Shown in pieces: positions 51,792 to 60,498 of a DNA stretch of 64,000 nucleotides. The DNA comes from JAJFFW01 sp038534195. GTDB taxonomy: Bacteria > Pseudomonadota > Alphaproteobacteria > Caulobacterales > Parvularculaceae. The stretch covers positions 23,433 through 87,432 of the forward strand of contig JBCAXE010000011.1 of assembly GCA_038534195.1 (NCBI GenBank). The letters run 5' to 3'. Within the stretch, counting starts at the first letter, position 1, and the number at the start of each line of letters is the position of its first letter. The notes beneath the pieces were generated by a model. It did not search any database and was not told the DNA's origin. It was given only the letters and a program-made list of their open reading frames with translations. The position numbers and the translations under genes are program-made.

Positions 51792-53090
51792 GCGACGACG
51801 CCCTTCTGACCAAGGCGTATGATTGGCTTACCGACGATGAAGATGCGCGCGTCTGTAAAGACATTCCGGACGCCGCGTGTAATGATCAACCGAAGAATTA
51901 TTTTATTCATCTGGCGTCCCTTTCATTGGCGAAAACAGGCGATAAATTCGCTGACCCGAAAATTGTTATCGCGTGGATGTTAACGGCGCTGGGCGCGCCG
52001 TCTGTGTACTTGTCGCTGTTGGTGCCGATCCGTGAGTCGTTGTCATTGTTGCCGCAAATGATCGTCGCTGGCGTTATTCGTCGGTTGCCGGTGCGCAAAT
52101 GGTTGTGGTCCGCGGGGTCATTGGGACAAGCGCTTGCACTCGCGGCGATGGGGTTTGTTGCGCTGTCGCTCAGCGGCGCGCGCACTGGCGCGGCCATTGT
52201 CGTTGCGTTGACAGTGTTTAGCCTGTCGCGCGGGATCTGTTCGGTGACGCACAAGGATGTGGTTGGAAAAACGATTTCCAAAACGCGGCGCGGCGGCGTC
52301 AGCGGGTATGCGGACGCCGTGTCCGGGGCCGCCGCCGCCCTTTTAGCGCTCTGGTTCATCTTGGGCGGCGAGCGTTCGGTCGGCGCGCTTGTGGTCATGT
52401 TGTTCGCGGCGGCCGCGATGTGGGTTGCAGCCGCGGTTCTTTACGCGCAGCTTTCGGAGACCGCCGGCGCCACGGAAGGCGGCGGGGACGCCCTCGCCGA
52501 AGCCCGTCGACAGATTGGTCTTTTGAAAAGCGATCGGCCGTTCCGCCGTTTTGTCTTTGCACGCACAGCATTGCTCGGCTCGGCGCTCGCAGCGCCTTAT
52601 TATGTGGCTCTTGCGCGAAACAATGGAGGCGGTGCGGCCTCGACGTTCGGAACGCTGTTGCTCGCCGCGAGCGTTGCGACTTTCCTCACCGGTCCGTTTT
52701 GGGGGGCGCATGTCCGACCGGTCCAGTCGTAGAGTAATGACGATTAGCGGCGCGATGGCGGGGGTCGCGGGGTTAGGCCTCGCCGCCGCCGATATGAGCG
52801 GATGGCGCCATCCGCTCATTTATGTCGGGGCGCTCTTTCTGCTCTATGCGGCGCATACGGGCGTGCGCAACGGCCGAAAAACCCACATCGTTGACATCGC
52901 CACAGCCGATACGCGGGCCGCGTATGTGGCGGTGTCGAACACCATTATCGGCGCCGCGCTGGCGATGTCCGCCGCCGTCGGGTGGGCGGTGAGCCTTCTG
53001 GGCGACTATGCCGCTCTGCTCTTTTTCTCCGCTTGCGCGCTCATCGGCGCAATTTTGTCCTGGCGCCTGACGGAAGCGCAGGCGCGGTGA
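51788..53090 (+). pseudogene. MFS transporter, frameshifted at a G6 run
   Basis: Two overlapping frames encode the N- and C-terminal parts of one major facilitator superfamily transporter. Frame 1 runs from GTG 51788 to a stop at 52732 and ends ATFLTGPFWGAHVRPVQS. Frame 2 picks up GRMSDRSSRRVMTISGAM and ends at 53090. Removal of one G from the six at 52701-52706 joins them as TGPFWGRMSDRSSRR, a typical MFS loop, giving about 433 residues. It may be a real mutation, a sequencing error in the homopolymer, or slippage. Its GTG overlaps the pheT stop. Confidence 0.85.
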
Positions 53091-53153
53091 GGCGCGCCAT
53101 TGAACCAGTTGCGCACGCCTGTCTCCCGCGCTAAGAGCTTCATCCTTGGAAAA

Positions 53154-53229
53154 GCCGCATTAGCTCAGCTGGTAGAGCACATCATTCGTAATGATGGGGT
53201 CAGGTGTTCAAGTCACCTATGCGGCACCA
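53154..53229 (+). tRNA. tRNA-Thr (anticodon CGT)
   Basis: 76 nt. The acceptor stem GCCGCAT pairs with ATGCGGC, then discriminator A and encoded CCA. The D arm is GCTC-AGCTGGTA-GAGC. The anticodon stem is CATCA/TGATG with loop TTCGTAA, giving CGT at 53187-53189 (reads the ACG codon). The T arm is AGGTG-TTCAAGT-CACCT. All arms close. Mobile-element debris begins within 10 nt of its 3' end. Confidence 0.96.
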
Positions 53230-53232
53230 TTT

Positions 53233-53847
53233 TCCCTTGCAAAACCGCCGAGGCGCGACCGTGTTGTTATCGCTTTGCCGGACGGGCCGATGCAACGCTG
53301 GTCGTTGGACTTCATGTCGGATCAACTGACCAGTCATCGCCGTTTTCGATTGCTCAATATTGTTGATGATTATTCGAAATGGTGTCCGGGCCAGATCGTT
53401 GATTTTTCGATTGGGAGCGAGCGCCTGACGCGCTTTCTCGATGATTTGGCCGGGCGTGTTGGTCAGCCGAAAGAAATTGTTCTCGACAACGGACCGGAAG
53501 GAACGTCGAAAGCGATGTTCGAATGGTCAGAGCGAACTGGCGTCAAACTATGCTTCATAGAACCTGGCAAACCGGTTCAAAACGCGTTCGTTGAGAGTTT
53601 CAACGGGCGCTGCCGCGATGAATGCCTGAACCAGAACTGGTTTCGGTCGATCCGTCACGCCCGCGAAGCAATCGAAGAATGGCGCATCCATTACAACACG
53701 AAACGACCGCATTCCGCACTCGGATACAAAACACCGTCCGAGTTCTTATCAACGCGAGCGCAAGCGCGTGAGCTACTTGACGGCTCCGCGCATCCGCCCG
53801 CTATATCGAGTTTAACAACGGAGGATTCCAGTTATCAGCGGTCCTAA
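53233..53847 (+). pseudogene. Truncated IS3-family transposase (integrase core)
   Basis: About 205 residues of an IS3-type OrfB. RWSLDFMSDQLTSHRRFRLL begins the DDE core with the first Asp (LDF); IVLDNGPEGTSK holds the second; FVESFNGRCRDECLN holds the Glu; HYNTKRPHSALGYKTPSEF is the C-terminal signature. The N-terminal helix-turn-helix part and OrfA are absent: the open frame begins inside the tRNA gene, and coding similarity starts almost at its 3' end. It is therefore a dead fragment. A possible right inverted end lies just after the stop (GGTCCTAAACAAGGGG). Confidence 0.88.
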
Positions 53848-53963
53848 ACAAGGGGAACGGTCAATTTCGCATCGGCTTAACTCATATCCGGTCCTTTCCT
53901 CTTCATAAGAACAAAATTAGAACATTAGAGCAAATTTTCGGATCGTGCAATCATTGTTTCCGC

Positions 53964-54205
53964 CTACAGATCTTCATAGACAAACTCATCGTCCCGATAG
54001 CTGAGGTCAATAAGCCTGTTCAAAAGTTCAATTTCCCACCAAGGCGTTGCATCGGCCAACACCAATCCGGGAACGCCCTTAATCTCCAAAATCGCTTTGT
54101 CACCTGGCAAAAAACAGGTTTTCGAAGCATGAAGGTTTGGAACGCTGACTTCGCTAATGCTTTTGCCTACGTGTCCGCTGTCACCGTCTTTTGCGCCTTG
54201 GGTTA
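53964..54205 (-). pseudogene. C-terminal relic of an unknown gene, cut by the IS
   Basis: On the minus strand a stop-free frame of about 80 codons runs from the IS border at 54205 to a TAG at 53964-53966. It encodes TQGAKDGDSGHVGKSISEVS, then PGDKAILEIKGVPGLVLADA, and ends YRDDEFVYEDL. It has no start codon, so it is easily missed. The amino-acid pattern looks like real coding sequence, and the 5' part seems to have been removed by insertion of the IS5-type element. The sequence between 53850 and 53963 is AT-rich with nothing recognisable. Confidence 0.5.
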
Positions 54206-55053
54206 GGAGCTATCCCCATTAAATTTTGCGTTTGATGCGAACGGTGATTCGTTTTCGCGATGTGGTCAAGGAGGTGAAGATGAATGGGCGATTTGATCTG
54301 ACGGACAAGGAATGGGCGGTTATCGAGCCGTTATTGCCAAACAAGCCGCGCGGTGTTCCGCGCGTCTATGACCGGCGCGTGTTGAACGGCATCTTCTGGG
54401 TTTTGAGGACCGGCGCGCCATGGGAGGACATGCCGCCGCGCTACGGTCCGCGCACGACGGTTTACAACCGCTTCAACCGATGGCGAAAAGCCGGGGTGTG
54501 GAAGCGAATTCGCGAGCATTTGCAGATGGATATCGAGGACGACATGTATATGATCGACTCCTCGGTCGTGCGCGTTCACCAACATGGGACCGGGGCCCGT
54601 AAAAAGGGGGCGGCGGACATCAAGAAACAGGGCGTTCGCGCGGCGGGCTGACGACCAAGCTGCATGCGCTGACCGACACGCAGGGTCGGATCGCGGCGTT
54701 GAAACTGACGCCGGGCCAGGATCATGACCTGACGGCGGCGGGCGATCTGATCGGCGCCGTTCCGGCCGATACGATCCTGCTCGCCGACAAGGCCTATGAC
54801 GCCGACGCCTTCATCGATGCGCTGAACGCCCGCGCCATCTGCCCGAACATTCCCAACAAAACGAACCGAAAGGAAAAGCGCAGCTTCTTTCCGTCCTTGT
54901 ACAAACAGCGTAACGCTGTCGAGCGATTCTTCAGCAAATTAAAGCATTTCAGGCGCATCGCGACACGCTACGAAAAGCGGGCTGACAACTATCTCGCCAT
55001 GTCCGATCTTGCATCCGCAAGAATCCTCATGCGTGCTTTAGGAGTCTAGGTCC
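54206..55053 (+). mobile_element. IS5-family (IS427-like) insertion sequence
   Basis: About 848 bp, normal for IS427-type elements. The ends read GGAGCTATCC on the left and, on the opposite strand, GGACCTAGACTCC on the right, with 4-bp to 7-bp imperfect terminal identity. A TA dinucleotide flanks both sides (54204-54205 and 55054-55055), as expected for a 2-bp target duplication. It contains one transposase split into two frames. Its right end abuts the stop codon of the Crp-like gene. Confidence 0.85.
54280..55049 (+). CDS. IS5-family transposase, made by -1 frameshift
   Basis: OrfA runs from ATG 54280 (AGGAGG 5 nt upstream) to a stop at 54651; it carries WAVIEPLLPNKPRG and MIDSSVVRVHQHGTG, with the first catalytic Asp. 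OrfB, in the -1 frame, continues with TGRSRGGLTTKLHA, then ILLADKAYDADAFID (second Asp) and QRNAVERFFSKLKHFRRIAT (Glu). Run A5G5 at 54601-54610 offers an A-AAG-GGG slip site that joins the frames as KKGGGHQETGRSRGG. The element therefore looks potentially active. Such splitting is normal in this group. Confidence 0.88.
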
Positions 55054-55775
55054 TAGGACGCAAGCTTGTTGAGCTGACTGATGTCAGAAATCACCAAGCC
55101 TGGATAGTCACGGCGAGCGACTTCATCCTGAATTAGCTGCGCCACCGCGTTCGCAACCAGGGTTTCATCAACATCCGCCTTTTCAGCCAACTCGCGGTGC
55201 TTGGGCATTTTCGCGATACGCCAATCAGCATTGACTGCGTCGCGTTCCACGTACTCCATCAGAGCGGCGTAAATGCGCCGTTGAGGTGAGCTTTCTTCAG
55301 CGGCCACTGTGAACCGTTCGCCGGCGAGCGTTTGAGCGAAATGATGCATTAAATTTCGGGTCAAAGACGGGCGCTGCGCGACAATCACGCGAAACGCTTG
55401 CACTTCAATTGCAAGAACCAGCGTCTCTTCTTCAGACGCGATCGTCAATTTATCGCAATTCTGCTCGGTCGCCCCAGCCACAGCAGCGGCTAGCCCAAAT
55501 ATCTGCCCATCTTTGACGATATCGATCATCATAGCGCCGGTGTCGGGATCAGCGAGCGACACCTTCAACGCCCCCTCGGCGACCACGAAGAGCTCTCCAC
55601 CGTCATACTGGCCGAAGGCGTAGAGCGTTTCATTTTCAGCGCAACGGCGAACCGTCGCCACTTCAGCGACAGCGGAGAGCACGGCTTCAGGCAAGTCCTT
55701 GAATGGAGGGATAGACGCTATTGAAGGAAGAATCACATCTGCCGAAGCAGAAGTTTCGATTGTTGTGGCGGACAT
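55053..55775 (-). CDS. Crp/Fnr family transcriptional regulator
   Basis: A 240-residue regulator. The N-terminal cyclic-nucleotide-binding-like domain (residues about 20-140) includes FGQYDGGELFVVAEGALKVS and IVKDGQIFGLAAAV; the phosphate-binding R-T-A-S of true Crp is absent (A-A-V-A-G-A), so cAMP binding is doubtful. The C-terminal winged helix has IYAALMEYVERDAV and KHRELAEKADVDETLVANAVA. The gene's TAG stop is made by bases at the IS5 border (TA target duplication). Its real C terminus may have been altered by the insertion. Confidence 0.85.
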   Translation of the reverse strand: MSATTIETSASADVILPSIASIPPFKDLPEAVLSAVAEVATVRRCAENETLYAFGQYDGGELFVVAEGALKVSLADPDTGAMMIDIVKDGQIFGLAAAVAGATEQNCDKLTIASEEETLVLAIEVQAFRVIVAQRPSLTRNLMHHFAQTLAGERFTVAAEESSPQRRIYAALMEYVERDAVNADWRIAKMPKHRELAEKADVDETLVANAVAQLIQDEVARRDYPGLVISDISQLNKLAS

Positions 55776-55936
55776 GTAATCACTCCTGAGACCAACGATC
55801 TTGCCTTATTCGGCTTAAGGCAGGGTAAAGCTCAGAATTGTATCAATGCCGTTAATGATCTTCGAATCGGGCTCTGTTAAATCTTCATTGACCCATATGT
55901 TCTAGCACTCATCATGAGTTTAGTGGGAAAAGTTCA

Positions 55937-56380
55937 ATGCGCTTCTTTACAACTATCATCGCAACGCTGATGTTATCGTCAAATGCTTCGGCCGGCCAAA
56001 TTTGGCTGACAATGGATCAGGTGCGCCCTTACGAAACAGAAACTCCGGCGGGAAAGATTGTCGTCGGCAATCCTGGTATCGCAGATGTTCTTCAAATCGA
56101 CGACAAGAAAAAGATCATGCTTGTCGGCAAAGCTCCAGGCCTCACAAATATTTTCATCTTTGATGAGGACGGAAAGGCGATTGAAAATTTGAAAATTCGC
56201 GTGAGAACTTCGGATAGTGGAATGCTTACGTTTCACCGAGGATCAGCCCGAACAACGTACAATTGCACCAATCAGTGTGAAGCTACCGCTACAATCGGCG
56301 ATGAAGATTCGGCCTTTCAAGGCCTAACGCGCCAAACGCAAGCAAAACTCCAACAGGCTTCAGGCGAGAACAACAACTAA
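55937..56380 (+). CDS. Lone pilus-assembly N-terminal (CpaC-N) domain protein
   Basis: A 147-residue exported protein. A signal peptide (about 1-19, ending NASA) is followed by VGNPGIADVLQIDDKKKIMLVGKAPGLTNIFIFDEDGKAI, the N-terminal domain of CpaC/RcpA secretins (PF13629, with the G-L-T-N-I block). The secretin channel is absent: the protein ends after a polar tail with a Cys pair (NCTNQC). Such stand-alone forms may assist secretin or pilus assembly. No tad or cpa cluster lies in the window. Confidence 0.85.
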   Translation: MRFFTTIIATLMLSSNASAGQIWLTMDQVRPYETETPAGKIVVGNPGIADVLQIDDKKKIMLVGKAPGLTNIFIFDEDGKAIENLKIRVRTSDSGMLTFHRGSARTTYNCTNQCEATATIGDEDSAFQGLTRQTQAKLQQASGENNN

Positions 56381-56408
56381 ATCTGAAATTTATTTGAATT
56401 CAAGAATG

Positions 56409-56446
56409 CCTCCCTCCCCCTCGGGGGGATGGGGGGAGTTTTTTAT
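56409..56446 (+). terminator. Rho-independent terminator after the CpaC-N gene
   Basis: A C/G-rich imperfect stem (CTCCCTCCCC pairing with GGGGATGGGGGGAG, loop CTCGG) is followed by six T. The T-run overlaps the stop codon of the convergent AMP-ligase-like gene. Confidence 0.75.
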
Positions 56447-57600
56447 AGGTCGTCTCTAAAGTGAAAAATACTCGGCCTTTCCTGCGCGCGTAGGTTTGAG
56501 CGGCAGAATATATTGATATCACGGACGATGGCTTCTGCGGGCTGAATCGCTGGCTTAAGCTTGATGTTCGCGATAACGCGATTAACGCCCCCTTTATGTT
56601 GTCGAATTTCAATAACGCATTCTTCGATATCACGATGGCGCGCCAGCGCTTTGGCGATTTTGTCTGGGAAAATGTTTACTGCACCGATTTGAACGGCGCC
56701 GTCTCTGCGTCCAGCTAGATTAAAGCGCTTATTGTCGGACCAATTCAGTTCGTCCATCGGCGCTATAGGCCGCGCGCCGTCCGCTGGCGGCACTCGCAGC
56801 AGATTCTCATCATCTCGACGCCAGTGATCGAATAAGACGAACGGCTCTGTTGGCGAGTCACGCCAGCCGATCAAACCATTTTCCGTGGTCCCGTAGAGTT
56901 CGCGTTGGGCGCCGAAGCCTGCCTGGCGCATATCGGCCGCAAGTTCCGGCGCCATCGGTTCGCCAAAATAGACTCCCATCGTATTATCTGGCGCCGTTAC
57001 TCCCTGCTCCAATATGTAACGCCAAAGCGTCGGCGTCGCGACAATCACATCGCCGAATTCCAATGCAGAAGTCAAATCTGCTGGCGACGACGCGCGCATG
57101 TCGAGCGACAGGATGCGCTGAAGGTTGGGGGTGATGACGGTTAAAACGAAACCGAGTAGGCTATGCGGCGCAACTAGCGAAAGTAATCTGCGTCGCCCAT
57201 GAAAGAGATTTGCGGCAGCCGCCGCATCTTCAAAGACCTGGTTGGCTTGGTGAACGCATCCCTCCTGGGTGGGTTCGCGGCCAGCAGGGCTGAATGTGAG
57301 ACGACAGGCTTTTTTGTCGAGCGAGTCCCGGACAATAGACACCCACTCACCAAGATTCCGATCGGCGACAACCGCCAAATCATTACTGCTGAGGTCAAAA
57401 AATTTGGCTACTCCGTCGCCCGCAAACACAACTTCGTCATGCGACAATCCAATTTGGGCGGACAATAGTTCCGATTCTTCTCGCCAAAGCGCGGTCGTTA
57501 CGAAATCAATGTGCTTGGGCGTTCGCCGGTTGATCTCTTCGGCAATTAGCGAACTGATAATCCGCAATAGCTGACCATCGTCAATGGTGAACGCCTTCAT
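56443..57600 (-). CDS. AMP-ligase-like (acyl-CoA synthetase family) protein
   Basis: A 385-residue member of the ANL (AMP-binding) superfamily, shorter than a normal ligase of about 500. VIVATPTLWRYILEQGV and LYGTTENGLIGWRDSP are A4-A5-type motifs (the second is the adenine-binding one); KRFNLAGRRDGAVQIGAVNI corresponds to the A8 hinge. The A3 P-loop is degenerate (LTFSPAGREPTQEGCVH instead of TSGTTGxPK) and the C-terminal catalytic A10 lysine is missing. It follows pabC by 13 bp at the end of the pab operon. Activation of an aromatic acid such as 4-aminobenzoate is possible, but catalysis is doubtful. Confidence 0.72.
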   Translation of the reverse strand: MKAFTIDDGQLLRIISSLIAEEINRRTPKHIDFVTTALWREESELLSAQIGLSHDEVVFAGDGVAKFFDLSSNDLAVVADRNLGEWVSIVRDSLDKKACRLTFSPAGREPTQEGCVHQANQVFEDAAAAANLFHGRRRLLSLVAPHSLLGFVLTVITPNLQRILSLDMRASSPADLTSALEFGDVIVATPTLWRYILEQGVTAPDNTMGVYFGEPMAPELAADMRQAGFGAQRELYGTTENGLIGWRDSPTEPFVLFDHWRRDDENLLRVPPADGARPIAPMDELNWSDNKRFNLAGRRDGAVQIGAVNIFPDKIAKALARHRDIEECVIEIRQHKGGVNRVIANIKLKPAIQPAEAIVRDINIFCRSNLRAQERPSIFHFRDDL

Positions 57601-57612
57601 TGTCTCATGACC

Positions 57613-58458
57613 TCAGGTGAATTCTTTTTCCATACAAGCAGCATAGGCTGATTGCAGCCCTAAAATGAGCGATGATGACTTCTGTTCCTCAAATTCATCA
57701 ATGCGCGCTGACTGCAAACCGATTAGGCTGTTGGTCAAAAAGACGTCGTTCGACGCCAGCGCCTCAACGCAAACCGGTTGTTCATGTACTTCAACGCCAC
57801 TCGCACCCGCCAGTTCAATAACGAGCGCGCGCGTAACGCCTGGGCAAGCGCCTTCGGTAAGGGGCGGCGTCACAATTACGCCGTCGCCCCTGATCAAATA
57901 TATATTCGCAATGGTCGAACAAGCGACGCGGCCATGTTCATTCAGGAGAACCGCATCGTCAAATCCCGCCTCGACCGCGTCGTGCCGTGCAATAATATTT
58001 TCCACATAACCAGAAAGACTCTTGAACCCGTTGGCCGTCGCGCCGGAAAACCGTACCGACTTCGCAATAGTCAATCGATAGGAGCTTTTTTCGGTTAGGT
58101 CGACCTGCTCCACCGTGATAAGAACCGTCGGGTTGGTTTTCACGGGCGACAATCCTCGTCCGCTAAGTCCCCTTGTAACCGTTATACGAGCGACGCCATA
58201 GCCGCCGGAATAGTCATTCCGCCGCCAAAGCTGTTGCACGACCGACCGCCAACCTTCTGTTGGAACTGTTTCGATGCGCAAAATCTTAAGGGCTTTTTTC
58301 AATCGAGACATGTGCGCATCAAAAAAGGCGGGGTTACCGCCCCGCAATAGAAGGGTTTCGAATGCGCCGTCCCCCAACAAAAAGCCGCGATCGCGGATCG
58401 AAACGCATTTTTCATCGTTCGAAAACGCGCCGTTAAACCATATCACGCGCTCAACCAT
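57613..58458 (-). CDS. pabC: Aminodeoxychorismate lyase-like fold-type IV PLP enzyme
   Basis: A 281-residue class IV aminotransferase-fold enzyme. It converts 4-amino-4-deoxychorismate to 4-aminobenzoate and pyruvate. The likely Schiff-base Lys is in GFKSLSGYVENIIARHDAVE at about residue 145; DDAVLLNEHGRVACSTIANI is the next family block. RDRGFLLGDGAFETLLLRGG near the N terminus is typical of the fold. The start is ATG 58458; 58470 is the alternative. It overlaps the pabA end. The D-amino acid and branched-chain aminotransferases share this fold, but the operon supports PabC. Confidence 0.85.
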   Translation of the reverse strand: MVERVIWFNGAFSNDEKCVSIRDRGFLLGDGAFETLLLRGGNPAFFDAHMSRLKKALKILRIETVPTEGWRSVVQQLWRRNDYSGGYGVARITVTRGLSGRGLSPVKTNPTVLITVEQVDLTEKSSYRLTIAKSVRFSGATANGFKSLSGYVENIIARHDAVEAGFDDAVLLNEHGRVACSTIANIYLIRGDGVIVTPPLTEGACPGVTRALVIELAGASGVEVHEQPVCVEALASNDVFLTNSLIGLQSARIDEFEEQKSSSLILGLQSAYAACMEKEFT

Positions 58459-59023
58459 CGTTGCGAACATACGAAAGAAAGTTTCGAATCATGTGGCGAC
58501 CTTGGGGCGTCAAAACGGACTCGGGATGAAACTGCACGCCGAACCAGGGGCAGTCCTTTCCTTTGACCGCCATGATCTCGCCCTCCTCACTTTGTGCACA
58601 GGTGCCGAGCCCGGCGCCGTCAATTACGGAGATTAGCGAATGATAACGCCCGACACTGATCGGTGAAGGCAGTCCCATAAATAACCCCTCACCGTCATGA
58701 TACGCTTTTGCCGCTTGGCCGTGAAGCGGCCGCCGCGCCTTAATCGTGCGCCCGCCAAGCGCCTCTACAAGACATTGATGCCCGAGACACACGCCAAGAA
58801 CAGGTATTGACTTTGGAAGTCGCTTCAATAGTGGAATGCAAACACCGGCGTCGGCCGGGCCTTTCGGACCCGGTGATAAAACGACCGCAGACGGATCAAG
58901 CGCTAACGCATCATCTGCAGTGCATGCGTCATTGCGCACAATATTGGTAGTCGCGCCTTCAAGCCGAAAGTAACGTGTTAAATTATGAACAAACGAATCG
59001 TAATTATCGATAACAAGTATCAT
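58451..59023 (-). CDS. pabA: Aminodeoxychorismate synthase glutamine amidotransferase
   Basis: A 190-residue class I glutamine amidotransferase. MILVIDNYDSFVHNLTRYF is the TrpG/PabA N terminus; the Cys nucleophile lies in LGVCLGHQCL and the catalytic His-Glu pair in GVQFHPESV. SPGPKGPADAG is also typical. It supplies ammonia from glutamine to PabB. PabA and TrpG are alike; the adjacent pabB makes pabA likely. It is 8 bp downstream of pabB and overlaps pabC. Confidence 0.92.
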   Translation of the reverse strand: MILVIDNYDSFVHNLTRYFRLEGATTNIVRNDACTADDALALDPSAVVLSPGPKGPADAGVCIPLLKRLPKSIPVLGVCLGHQCLVEALGGRTIKARRPLHGQAAKAYHDGEGLFMGLPSPISVGRYHSLISVIDGAGLGTCAQSEEGEIMAVKGKDCPWFGVQFHPESVLTPQGRHMIRNFLSYVRNDG

Positions 59024-59031
59024 GATAGATC

Positions 59032-60393
59032 TTAAGTTGAGACCAGTAGCGCCCGGGAGAATGAGCGCGCTTTGACGAGCGTTTCTTCATATTCCATTTC
59101 GGGATCGGAAAGTCGCGTAACGCCTCCACCGACCGGAAGGGTAAGCTCAACCCCGTCCGAATTTCTTGTCGCTGTCATAGTCCGGATGGCGACCGAAAAA
59201 TCAGCGCCGCCGCGATCATCGATATACCCGATTGCGCCGCAATAGGGGCCGCGTCCTTCTTTTTCAATTTCAGCAATAAGGCGCATGGCTTCGATTTTCG
59301 GCGCCCCCGTTATTGAACCGCATGGAAATAGCGCCTTTAACGCATCAACAGCCGATAACCCCTCGCGCAAAATACCCGAGATGACCGAAACCATGTGATG
59401 GACAGATGCATAGCTTACAAGGGAACACAATTCATCTTCAGTTATACTATCGTCAATGCAAATACGTGAAAGATCGTTTCTCATCAGATCCGCGATCATG
59501 ATATTTTCAGCACGATCTTTCTCGTCGTTAAGCAAGGCGGCAGCAAATGCGCGGTCTTCCTCAGGCGTAGAGCCGCGCGGACGTGTTCCTTTGATCGGCT
59601 CCGTACGAATATCCAGAAAGCTCCCTCGTTTTACGATGGAAAAAAACCTTTCAGGCGAATTTGAGAGAATTGCCCCGTCCGTATACTGTAAATATGACCC
59701 AAAACGCGCATCGCTCTTCGCGGAAAGTCTTTGATAGACATCAAAAGGGCGCATGTTATCCGCTTGAGCGCGCAACCTTTGGCTGATGTTTGCTTGAAAG
59801 ATATCGCCGTCAAGAATCCGCGCAATCACTATCGAGACGGCATCTTCATAGGCGGCCTTTGTTAGATTTGACTGGAATGTAACCGGCGACGTCGGGTCGG
59901 TGTTTCCCTTGGCGGGCGCTCGATCAAAGAAATTCCGCGGGATAGGGTCCTTGCTCACAACAAAGGACTTCTTGGCCGCGCGATCGAACAGCATAGCGCA
60001 ATCGTAAAACCCGAAGACCATGTCCGGAAACGGCGTAAGTGAGGCTGGCCCTTTTGCAGAGGGCTCAAGGCCGCCACCCATCTCATAACCGACAAAGCCG
60101 ACCGCGCCCGAAAAAAATGGGGCGTCAATGTCATAACAGCCATCGCCCCATGAGAACGCCCGCGACTTCATGATATCCGCCAGGGCGTCAAAAGGCGCTT
60201 GCGCTACCGACGCGCCGTCAACAAACGCAACACCGTTCCGGACTGTCAGACGTTTACCTGGCCTGGCGACGATCACGGACCAGCCTGGCGCTTCCGCTTT
60301 CTCCCCTGCGTGAAGGAGATGCGCGTCCGGTTCGCCGACAAATGGCGCGTAGGCCGCAAGCGGGCTTCGCCAGGGAATTTCTTCGATATACAC
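59032..60393 (-). CDS. pabB: Aminodeoxychorismate synthase component I
   Basis: A 453-residue chorismate-binding enzyme. NSPERFF, TEPIKGTRPRG (with the Lys that PabB uses to add ammonia at C4), MIADLMRNDLSRIC, LFPCGSITGAPK and GPYCGAIGYI are the chorismate-fold signatures. PIKGT favours PabB over TrpE (PIAGT). It makes 4-amino-4-deoxychorismate, the precursor of 4-aminobenzoate for folate. The start is GTG at 60393. It is divergent from the AI-2E transporter gene. Confidence 0.92.
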   Translation of the reverse strand: MYIEEIPWRSPLAAYAPFVGEPDAHLLHAGEKAEAPGWSVIVARPGKRLTVRNGVAFVDGASVAQAPFDALADIMKSRAFSWGDGCYDIDAPFFSGAVGFVGYEMGGGLEPSAKGPASLTPFPDMVFGFYDCAMLFDRAAKKSFVVSKDPIPRNFFDRAPAKGNTDPTSPVTFQSNLTKAAYEDAVSIVIARILDGDIFQANISQRLRAQADNMRPFDVYQRLSAKSDARFGSYLQYTDGAILSNSPERFFSIVKRGSFLDIRTEPIKGTRPRGSTPEEDRAFAAALLNDEKDRAENIMIADLMRNDLSRICIDDSITEDELCSLVSYASVHHMVSVISGILREGLSAVDALKALFPCGSITGAPKIEAMRLIAEIEKEGRGPYCGAIGYIDDRGGADFSVAIRTMTATRNSDGVELTLPVGGGVTRLSDPEMEYEETLVKARSFSRALLVST

Positions 60394-60498
60394 AGCTCGC
60401 TACTTAGCAGGGCTCCCCCATCGCGAAAATACCATTGAGCGCCACAGTAGCGATCTCGCGCGAACTAAGTTACCTGCAAAATGGATTTGGAGTTGAGA

